From contig WBMZ01003286.1 of assembly GCA_013400975.1 (NCBI GenBank), positions 124,001 through 188,000 of the forward strand: DNA of 64,000 nt, read 5' to 3'. The translations under genes and the position numbers were made by a program. The notes below the pieces were generated by a model. The model saw nothing but the letters and a program-made list of their open reading frames with translations. It did no database searches and was not told the origin of the DNA. Below are positions 55,056-64,000 of the stretch, in pieces (the stretch's first letter is position 1; each line of letters starts with the position of its first letter). The stretch comes from Atrichornis clamosus (lineage: Eukaryota > Chordata > Aves > Passeriformes > Menuridae).

Positions 55056-58000
55056 GTGAGATTGGGTGCTTGGAGCAATGCTGGACCAGTCCCAGACGCC
55101 TCATTTTTCAATCCCTTGCAGAACAAGGCTGGTTTATGGCCGGGGTGTGCCACCTCTTATCAAGGACACTGCAGCTGTGGCATGAGTTGCCAGGGATGGT
55201 GTGGGAGGCAGGGAGAGCCCCGGGCTGTGCTCCCGTTCCCTCTGTTCCTGTGCCAGGCAGAGCAGGATCCAGCCTCTGAGCTGCTGCTGCGCCTGGGGCC
55301 ACACAGGCTGGGGAAGCTTGGGATGGATACGCTGGTGGAGGGTGCTGTGCCCTCCCCTTGGTCAAACCAGGTGTTTCTGGGATTGTCCCCTTGCTGAATC
55401 TGTCACCACATCCCCCTTCAGTGCCGGCACTTGCTGCTGCCAGTGAAACCAGCCCTGAGCCTGCCTGAGCTGTCAGGAAAGCTCTCGGCAGCAGCTCCAA
55501 GTGGATTTACACCAGTGAAGGATCCCTCCCTCCTCGGGGGCCGAGGGTGGGAGAGGCACTGGGGTTAGGGACCCCGAAAGCACAAACATCCCTGTGACAA
55601 GCTGTTTGAAGCCGAGTTGATCAGAGAAGGTGACAGCCCTGCCACATCTGGGAACAGTTTCTGTGTCCTCCTTGCTGACAGAAGGAGTTTGATTCCTTTA
55701 ATATTTGATGTGTTCTGTCTTTTGCAATGTTTGTTTTGGGTGTTGTGGGTTTTGACTTGTTTTGTTTTGGTTTTTTTCTCTTCTTCTTTTTTTTTTTTTT
55801 TAACTCCACTGCTCCTCAGAACCAGCTGCCTGTTTGCAGTGGGGCTGGGAACTCTCTGCAGGGGAAGGGCACGCAGTGTGACAGCAAGTGTGACACTTGG
55901 GTGCGTGGAAACTCTGCCTGACCTGTGAGATTCGTGCTTCTTCCCCCCATCCTCCCCCATCCGCCCTTCCAGCTGGAGTTAGGTGGTTGCATCCTTCCTG
56001 TGTGCAAGAGGGAGGCAAAGGATGCTAATAAGGCTTCTCATCCTCCTCCTGCACCCAGTCCCCTCCTGTGTCACTCTGCTTGAAGCTGGAGCTGGCAGGA
56101 GGGAGGTGACCTCCTGGGAAACTCTTGGACCATCTTGCTTCAGCCCCCTTCTTCCCGCCCTGGTTCTGTGCCTGGTCTGTTCCTGCTGCAGATGGGCAAA
56201 GCTCCCACCTGGAGAGCAAATTTCCTGCAGCTGGGATAACTTCTGCTCTCCTGATGGCTTCTTTCCCTCTCCTGGCACATCCCTGTGGAGGAAAACCTTC
56301 TCATATCTTGAAGTGCTGAGCTGAGGCTGTGTCTCCTAGAGGAGAGGGCAGGGAAGTGTGTGCTGAAGTTGCTCGGGGGGATTTTGGAAGTTTGTCAGAG
56401 AAAACTTCATGGAGGGTCTGGAGAACCTCTGCAGGTGGCAGGACAGGGTCCTTGTGCATTTTGGATGGGCTCCTGAAGCGGGACTGAGCTGGGGAATGTG
56501 TTCCCCTCTGACAGCTTTGCTTGGTGGTGTGCCGCCCATATTCCCTGTGGGAAGGCAGGAGCAAGACCCCAGAGAGGATGAGCACGGGCTGTCCTGGGCT
56601 CAGCACTGGCAGGGTGAGCTCTGCCACGCAAAGGCTTCCCCCGTTGACATAAATTTAAATTGTGGGGTGCCACAATTACCGCGGGCTCTGACATCTGAAA
56701 GGAGCAGAGCCACCCTTGCTGTAATTCACTGCCACTCTGATTACAAGGCAGAGCAGGGAAAAGTCAAATTATCCAACAAAGCAAAAAGAGAAAGGGAGGA
56801 AGTCGTGCCCCGCTGATGGAGGTCATGGAGCTGCGGGGCAGGACGGGAGGCAGAGCTGCTCTTCTGCCCTTGCCATTCCCAGGCAGTTGTCCAGGCTCCA
56901 GTTTGAAGGTCTTGCCTTGGGCATAGTGGGATGGAGAGGTTTATCTCTGCAGGATTTGGAGGCGTGGGTGCTGGTGTGAGCCAGGCCAGAGCAGAACAAA
57001 TCCAGGCCGTTTGCTCGTGGGCATTTGCTTGGGCAAATTTCTTCTAAGTGGCTTGTGGAGGAGTGGGGCTGACATGGGAGTTAGTTGGGCCGGATGGGGA
57101 TTACTGCTGCTTGGCTCCGGGTCAGGCAGACAAATCCTGCTTTCTGGTTGCTTTCCAAAAGCCCAGCATGACGTCCCTGACAGCAAAGCTGTGCCTTGAG
57201 CCTCCTAAGCTGAGGAGTGTGAATTTCCCTGTTTGCCACTCCAAGTGTCGGCCATCTCTGCCCGAGGATGCTGGACAGCCTAACTCCAGCTCCAACTCGC
57301 TATCAGTGCTTTTGAGACTCTCTGCCTGCATTTCCATGGGGCTTTTGCTCCTGCTCAGCAGCTGGAAGGAGGAGGGAGGCACTGCCACACAGTTGGCTGC
57401 TCTTTTGCACCCGCTGCACCTCCCCAAATTCCTCTGGAGCACGTGGGGAGGGACCCTGGGTAGCCATCGTTCCTCTCCTGCTCTTCCCTCCCTCCTCCTT
57501 TTCCTCCTTTCAAGGTGCATTTCTACATCTGTCGGATGCAGCAGCGTGCCAGCTTGGTTAATTACAGTCTGCTTACCTGAATTCCCCTGTGGAATTCAGG
57601 CTGGGTAATGGTATCCTTCACCAGCAAGCCTTAAAGAATCACAGGCAGTCAGAGCCCTCTGCCTTCGGGTGTAAATGTGGGTTTATGATGCTCGGAGCTC
57701 CCCCAGGGCAGTCATGGTGGTTATCCCTAAAGGCTTCCCAGCCTTTGCCTTGCCCGATCTCTCTGGGATGGGTCTGGCATCTGTCTGTCCAGGAGAGCAG
57801 CCAGCAGGGATGGTGGGAAATATGGCACATGGGAACAGAGCTGGAAGCCACAGGGACCGTAGGAGGTGGATGAATGCACTTCCCAGCTGCTCTAATGGTT
57901 AAGTGGACAAGATAATGGGATACTTTTTTTTCCTTATTGGCCCACCCGATAAGTTGTTAATGCAGGCGATTTCCAGCAGTGTCAGTGATTCGCCACAACA

Positions 58001-59540
58001 GAGGGAGATTTTCATTATTTGGTGGGGTGCTGGTTGATCCAGGGCTTCTGATAGGAATTTGGGGCTGATTTGGTGCACTATTGATTGTCCTTCATTAGCA
58101 GCTGGCCGGGAGCTTTGTCCCGCCTCAGCTCCACGTCTCTCCAGAGTATCGTTAGCACAGGAGAAGCGTTTCACGCGTGTCTTGCTGGGTGATGAAGTTA
58201 TCAACGTTCACAGCTACTTTGCTGCAGGTGTGGGCCCAGGATCCATTTTTTTTGGAGGCAATGGGTGTGATTTTTGTTAACAAAAGTGCTCATCTACCAT
58301 ACACCAATGAGAGGCGAGTCTGATGTCTCCAGAAGAGCAGCTTAGGAGGTGCTGGCATGGGAGGTCATCTCTCCATCGCTCCCTGCTCCTTCTCTGGCCC
58401 TTTCCAGGCCAGCCAGGCAGAGGAAGGATGCCCTGAACCCCCCAAAACTCTCGCTCATTCCGTGCTAGCCTCCAGCTCAGTGATCCCTGGGGAAGCAGCA
58501 TGCTCCTGCAGACTCTGCTTAGCTCACACTCTAAAGCAGCTTTTCTTTGCTCCGACTGCATTTTCCGCACTCTCTCTCTGGAAGACGATGTAATCTCTTT
58601 CCTTATTGACACTCTCGGCAGATCCTTTTTGAGAATACGGTCCGGGTGATGCTGCAGCTCAGGAGCTGGGCCATCAGGTCACTGAAACCCCATTATTTGG
58701 GATTGCAGCTCCTAACTCCTCGGGAGCTGGGTGAGAACAGTGTCCTGGGACCACAGCGGGGGTCCTTGGTAATGCAGATTACCCAGGAAGGGTTTCCCAT
58801 GCTCTGGCATCCCGACTCTATAAACAGTAGAGGCTTTGGTGAGCTCCTGTTAGGGAAATCAGTCCTTTCCACCCCGCTCTCCAGAGCTGTGGGGTTCAGG
58901 GTTGCTGGAGAGAGGGAAGATTTGATATTCAAGGCACAGGGGCAGGAAACTGTAGCCTGAAAGGTGTCAGTGCAATCTCACTGGCCTTTGTGCCTTTATT
59001 TATCTGAAATCCCACAGAGCTGTCCTTCACTGTGGCTTGGATCAAATTTCATCTGATTGTGGCTGTGGGTCTTGCAAGGTGGTTTTTCTCCTTAAAGCCC
59101 CAGTTCCTGCGACAGTGCAGGAATGTCAGTCTGCCTCCTCCTTCAAATGAGAAAGTTTGTCTGAGTATTTGGAGATGAAGCAGAGCTTTCCTAGGGAATG
59201 GAAGCTGCGCTTCCAGGCAGGGGTTTATTGCCCATAAGCAGCTGGCTTTCTCCTGTGCCACTGAGCTTGTCTGTGAGATGCTCTGAGCCAAGTCCAGCCC
59301 TGGTTATTGTGCAGAGTAAACATATAGGTGTCTCATTTAAACTAGGATGAACCAGGGCCAAGAAATAACTCTCCAAAGCCTCATCTTCTTCACCTTCTTC
59401 TCTTTAGCCCACATTCTGCCTTGGAAAGCTTGAAGGGAGTGCAATACCTGCTCCCCCAAGCCACGGCAGCCAGGACCTGTGCAGGGCATGCGGGCTGGCC
59501 CAGGAGCCCCGATCTCCTCGTGCCCCTTTGCCTTTGGCAG
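55056..59540. other. Non-coding DNA, GC-rich, nothing firmly recognised
   Basis: Many long frames overlap on both strands (for example 186 codons plus at 57048-57608 opposite 132 codons minus at 57122-57520), with no domain. A T15 run lies at 55787-55801. The hairpin at 57576-57600 is listed separately. Confidence 0.35.
57576..57600. repeat. Perfect inverted repeat, 9-bp arms, 7-bp loop
   Basis: 'cctgaattc' and 'gaattcagg' flank 'ccctgtg'. On the minus strand a consensus donor (CAG|GTAAGC) overlaps the left arm, so an RNA hairpin would hide it. Significance is unknown. Confidence 0.6.
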
Positions 59541-59581
59541 AGACAAAGTGGCCTCTGGAAATGCTTGCAAGCTCTCGGCAG
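59541..59581 (+). other. Candidate microexon, 41 nt, near a CpG cluster
   Basis: 'cccctttgcctttggcag' is a strong acceptor, and 'cggcag|gtgaggg' a strong donor, with 41 open bases between them. It lies just upstream of the CpG cluster at 59640-59900. With no neighbours it is only a candidate. Confidence 0.2.
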
Positions 59582-59639
59582 GTGAGGGAGCACACTGGGC
59601 TCTGGGCAGGGCCGAGCCAAGGAGGGAGGGAGCAGGGAG

Positions 59640-59900
59640 GGTCGCACGACAGCTCTCGGGCTGGGCGGCCCGTCGGCATATGGCGCCGTTGTGCTTGGGT
59701 GCTTCGTTTTAAAGAATTTTCAAAGAGCCCGTCCATCTGGGCCCCCTCGCTGCTGCCGGCACGGCGGGGCGCCGAGCAGATGGTTTGCAAACAAAACAGC
59801 TTTGGCTCAGGAGGGGAAGGAGACCTGTCCAAAGTGGCGTGTGGCTGGAGCCCAGCCCCGGCACGGCGAGCGGGGCTCTGCCAGGAGCACCTTCCCCGCC
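59640..59900. promoter_or_regulatory. CpG-dense cluster
   Basis: About 260 bases hold roughly 20 CpG dinucleotides by eye, for example at 59655-59690 and 59740-59780. The local GC content explains the 233-codon minus and 153-codon plus frames that overlap here. It could be a small CpG island or promoter; no TATA box or clear first exon is seen. Confidence 0.35.
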
Positions 59901-62814
59901 ACGTGCAGGTGTGTGGCTGTGGGCAGGCAGGCTCTGCGGCTCTTGGGTGTGTTGGTGCCCCTGCAAGCCACCTCAGGGCTGCACTGTGAGGGCTTTGGTC
60001 CCAAATCCTGCCCTGGAGAACTGGCTGGGAGCTGCTCATCCCTGTGCCTCGCATCCCTGTCCTCACACACAAACACTCCGCACGCGCTCCTGAATGTGGG
60101 ATCATTTTGCAGAGGTCGGTGCTGAGCAGTTTAGGGAGTGGCTGATCTGCTGCTCACATTACCTGAGCTTTCCTTGAAAATCCTTCAGCCATCCAGCCGC
60201 TGACCCTGAGATGTGACAAGCTCACAGCTCTTGCCAATAAAGTAGCAACTCGGTTTGAATAATATCTGACAATTACGTGCTGAGCCCCAGCATTATGCAA
60301 TATTTATGCATGTGTCTGGACTGTAAAACAGTGATTATCTAAAAGGAGTAATTGTTTGCAGTCTTACACGGAATTTCTTTTCTTCTTTGGCCTTGGAGAG
60401 CCACCCTGTTAATCAGCAGCACACACGCCACTCATTAAACGCTTCCACTAAAACCAGACCCACCATTAGCCCAGTGGGGCTCTGTGGAGTGTCTTGGTGC
60501 AGTGGCACGAGGCTCTGAGCACGGAGGTTTATTTTAGCGCCTCAGGCTGTTGGATTGCTCATGCTTGGGAAGCAGGGTGGGTGAAGAGGGTCCAGCGCCC
60601 ACCCTTGCTGGCTGAGCTTGCGTGGGAAGGCGGGCTTTGATGTGATGAACAGAGAGGTGCCCAGGCAGAAGGGCTGAGCCCAGGCGCCCAGCGAGGCTTT
60701 TCGCCCTCCCTTTCCCTCCCGGACACTCAGTGGTGCTCCCGTGCCCTTGGAGCTGAGCAGTGATTGAAATCTCTCTTTGTTCCTCGCTCCCTCCACCACA
60801 GCAGCTGCCCTTTAGTTTTTTTCCCCCCCTTCTCTTCTTTTTCCAAGTGTTGTTGGCTGTCAACCTGGGCTGGGGAGGAAGTCAAAGCTGAAGAGACAAA
60901 TGCGGGCTGTCACATTGCAGGGGTGGGGTGGGAAGGAGAGGGCAGCCAGTCCTCCTGCCCTGTGGGCAGTGGGAGGAGGTGCTGCACAGCACAGGGGAGC
61001 CCCCGGCACGCTGGGGCCACGGGGGTGGTGCTTGTTTCTACAGCAGAGAAGAAAAGCCTCTATTTTGAGGAGAAAACAAGCTTTTCCATCCGTTCAGTGC
61101 TCTGCAGAGGTGGCAGCGGGGCAGCGAAACGTTTTCCAACTTGCACTCCAGTGACAGTGTGGTCACAGGATTTGGCACTGGATATATCCCGGTGTAATTC
61201 CTGCAGGGAGGCTGGGATTCGAGGTGGAGAAAGGCCCAGGGGACCAGGCAGTGGAGACAAACAATGTGCCTGGTCAGCAGAACAGGCAGTGGAGCTGGAG
61301 AGGCCAGGATTACTGCTGCCACAGCTTGTTAACATAAACTAATACAGGCTGCTGCGTTGGACGCAGGGAGATAGGAGGGAGAAAAATGGGAAGCGTGTGC
61401 AGGAATAAGGGCCCAGATAATGAACCTGGCAATGAGAATGCAAAGCAAAACAAAACAGGAAGAAATGCTGTTGTTGCAGAGTCCGAGCTCTATCTACTCC
61501 AGCTTCTTGCTGGTTCTCAAAGACTTTATTTGTGGCTGAGATCGTGCTTTCCATAGTGCTAGAGTCCTGCTTCACTCCCAGAGCTGTGGGAAGAGAGGAA
61601 CGATGTCCTGTTTGAGGCCTCAGTGGCACTAACCCTGACTCAGTCAGGGTGTCCCACTATCATAGCGGGGTGTGAGCACCCAGCACCTCCTGGGACTGGA
61701 TCTTACAGCAGGAGACATGTTACCCGTGACCAGGATTTTCCAGCCCATGGAGTTCCCCGTTGCTAAAGTGGAAGAGCCAGTGGCCAAATGGCTTTTGCCA
61801 GTGCTTTGGGCTCCTGCAGCAAAAAGTGGAGCAAGGGCCATAGTTATTCCCGAGAAATTTGGGATGAAGGGGCTCCTTGCACATCCAGGGAAGGCAGGGA
61901 TGAGGCAGTGTGTGATGCAGGTGTCACCTTGAGATGTGCTGTGTCAGTAGATCACCATGCTGAGCTGCTGGGTTGCAAGAGGGCAGGTGATCTCCAGCCC
62001 CTCTTTTTTGGGTATGAAAAGCGTGGAGAGGAGTTGCTGCAGGGTATGGGACCAACCACCCACCCTGGCAGTGCAGGGCCAGCCCTGCTGAAAGGCAGCA
62101 CTGGCTTTATGAGGTGTGCTGCCTTCTTGCCTAAAGGGTCCTGCCTTCTCACAGGTCCCTCAGCCGTGGACAATTCATCTGGTTTTATGGTGATGACGGA
62201 AGAATCCAATCTGCAGCCTGTATCTGGAAAGTTCAGAGCCACGCAAGGCTGGCTGGGGAGGAGAGCAGGTTTTATTGATGGTCTGGGCTCCTGGATGTTG
62301 TGTGGGAGGAATCTTGTTAATGGGTCCCTTGGGCCATTGCCTTCTGACTCTGCCATATCTCCTTATTCACCTGCCTCAGCTCCGATGGTTTATTTTTTAA
62401 TTTTCCTTCTTTTTTTTTTTTTCCTCATGCTCTCTTTTGATGTTGCATTTTAAAAATGCAGGAGGGAAGGATGTGGGGCTGACCAAGGCACCTCCCAGTC
62501 CTTTCCCATCTCTCGTGGTGTGTCCTTCAGTGTCAGAGATTGCAGCAAAAGATGTCCTGGGCTTTGTGATGTGGCTCTGACAACACAGAGCGATGGCCTT
62601 GGCTCCAAGGTGACCAGGGAGCTGCTGATGGGCTGCAGCCCCATCAGTCTCTTGTGTCAGTTAAAGGGGTGAAAGGATGATCACTCACTGCTCACCTTCC
62701 AGAAATCGTCCCATGGCCACGCCCTGCAAGCAGGAATTGTGCATCCTTCTCATGGGAACGGTGGTGCCTGTGGAGCCTTGCGACTGGTGTCACAGGGCTC
62801 CAGCTTTCTGGCCC
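59901..62814. other. Non-coding DNA; AT-rich candidate block at 60170-60440
   Basis: 60170-60440 turns abruptly AT-rich and complex after the CpG cluster, with 'atctgacaattacgtgctga' and 'ttatgcaatatttatgcatg', and is a conserved-element candidate. The later part has a T13 run at 62410-62422 and open frames without domains, including a 221-codon plus frame at 61788-62453 that ends in that T-rich stretch. Confidence 0.3.
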
Positions 62815-63010
62815 AGTTTTGATAATTAATTGATAGTTGAAAATGTTTGACAAACAAACAGCAAACAGAAATCAAACCCGCTCACGTGCGCATTAACATT
62901 TCATGTCGCCTTTCTTGTTTGTTTGCTTTTAAATCACAAAACGCTGTGATACATTTTTAATCGAAAGCGCTATTGGCTGTTCCCATCACTATTTCAATAA
63001 CTTTCTTGAT
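62815..63010. promoter_or_regulatory. AT-rich block with opposed forkhead-like motifs
   Basis: 'gacaaacaaacagcaaacag' near 62849 and 'cttgtttgtttgctttt' near 62914 are near-inverted copies of a forkhead-type (RTAAAYA/CAAACA) cluster. Between them are an E-box-like 'cacgtg' (62883) and 'cattaac', and upstream 'gataattaattg' (62821). It is a candidate enhancer; conservation is not testable here. Confidence 0.3.
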
Positions 63011-63840
63011 GAAAAAGAAGTTCAATACAGAAATGTAATGGGGTCTTTTAGGTGGTGGGCGATGGGTTCGTGACAACCGTTTTCACTTCTACAAAGGGCG
63101 TTTTTGTCAGGGAGAAATATATTTAAAAATGCTCTGATTTGAAGAAACTCTCTGAGCTCTCGGGATGCTTTTTGATGGCTCTTGGCATGGCAGGGCAGCA
63201 CACGATGGGCTGCATGTGATGGGAAGGCGGGGGGTGATGACTGATTGTGTTTAGTCTCCCCAGGACAGGGTCCTCAGCCCCTCGAGGGGTTGTCTCCTTG
63301 CAATCACATCTTTACACCCTCCTTAAGGTGCTCTCAGAAGAAAATCCTCCCTGCCGGCTAAACCCAGTGACTTGCAGACAACTGCCTTATCTTGAAAGCT
63401 TAACTAAGGTTTTCTCCCCCCTTCTATGAAGGCAGGAGATGAAAGGCCTGTTTGTGTGTATCTGTGTGGGAATGCAGCACAGTAAATAGTGGGTAGGGAA
63501 TATTAATACAGGACTAAACCCATCCCTGGCATGAATCACAGGGAAGACATATGTTGCGACAACTTTCCTTAGGGGGTTCTGGCCAAGGTAGATACCAAGT
63601 GTTCCCCAGAGGGAAGGAGGAGGCAATGACAGCTCTTTTCTTTCCAAGACTGATGTAATTAAAGAGTTATAATGTCCTTTAACTTCCCTGCCCTTGGCAC
63701 TGTTGTGCACTAGCGTATTTATTTATTATTTTTTTAGCACTGATGAGTGACTAATAGGTTTTATGTGAAGAGGCAGGAGGCCCAGAAATACAGTTCAGCA
63801 TTGTGTAGAGAGAATGTTGTTGTATTTCCCTGGGATTGAG
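63011..63840. other. Non-coding DNA, nothing recognised
   Basis: Only short frames are present. No repeat family or exon could be supported. Confidence 0.35.
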
Positions 63841-63896
63841 CATCCATCCATCCATCCATCCATCCATCCATCCATCCATCCATCCATCTATCCATC
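63841..63896. repeat. (CATC)n microsatellite
   Basis: Twelve perfect CATC units (63841-63888) are followed by TATC and CATC. Read on the minus strand it produces a spurious MDGW-type repeat peptide. Long perfect arrays of this kind are usually length-polymorphic. Confidence 0.98.
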
Positions 63897-64000
63897 TTCC
63901 CTGTGTGACTGACTCTGTGGCTGAACGTGAGGTTAAACCCACCGTCCTTCCCACTGTCGGTTAACACCCTGAACTTTGTCAGGAGAAGCTTATTTTAATT

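Noticed and set aside
59404..60105. 233-codon minus-strand frame, with long plus-strand frames opposite
   Set aside because: It overlaps a CpG cluster and both strands are open, a sign of GC-driven openness; no domain seen.
61788..62453. 221-codon plus-strand frame with a hydrophobic C-terminus
   Set aside because: The apparent membrane segment comes from the T13 run read as Phe/Leu; no homology or splice context.
63751..63967. MDGW-repeat peptide on the minus strand, and possible CRISPR-like regular repeat
   Set aside because: It is a CATC microsatellite with no spacers, in vertebrate DNA.

Overview
This window looks like non-coding nuclear DNA from a bird, most likely a songbird. Three things point that way. 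CR1 retrotransposon 3' ends occur in both orientations. Two copies of a solo retroviral LTR are present, of a type I associate with passerine genomes. Several heavily eroded MIR-like SINE remnants of the amniote kind also occur. There are no operons, ribosome binding sites, tRNA or rRNA genes, or CRISPR arrays. No complete protein-coding gene is visible: the longest open frames (up to about 250 codons) lie in GC-rich DNA, overlap open frames on the other strand and show no recognisable domain.

The best coding signal is one short internal exon on the minus strand at 5113-5279. It has a good acceptor, a CAG|GTAAAA donor and a Gln/Ser/Pro-rich reading frame of the kind found in transcriptional co-regulators. 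I could not name the gene. On the plus strand, 7598-7712 has the architecture of a recursive (ratchet) splice site with its short RS-exon, which is otherwise known from very long vertebrate introns. Other plausible but unproven exons lie at 10776-10847, 14445-14524, 54790-55055 and 59541-59581.

Layout. 1-9.4 kb: AT-rich start, a CR1 copy, the candidate exon, a pyrimidine/G4 tract and the recursive splice site. 9.4-9.9 kb: a short reverse-oriented LTR flanked by a 6-bp direct repeat. 10-27 kb: gene-poor DNA with AT-rich blocks that look like conserved non-coding elements (12.2, 14.1, 22.8 and 24.7 kb), a perfect 26-bp palindrome at 22468, MIR remnants and a CpG-dense block ending in a strong donor at 26354. 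27.5-31.2 kb: a young-looking reverse CR1, then a much older CR1-like remnant. 31-48 kb: AT-rich blocks, three MIR remnants and a CpG cluster at 45 kb carrying a 48-codon ORF. 48.3-49.5 kb: a full-length LTR containing a 39-bp minisatellite. 49.5-64 kb: a CR1 fragment, more AT-rich blocks with forkhead and homeodomain-like motifs, a CpG cluster at 59.7 kb and a (CATC)n microsatellite at the end.

The window is best read as the inside of one or more very long introns, or as a regulatory gene desert. Its identifiable content is mobile-element debris plus islands that may be conserved regulatory DNA. Conservation itself cannot be seen from a single sequence, so those calls carry low confidence.
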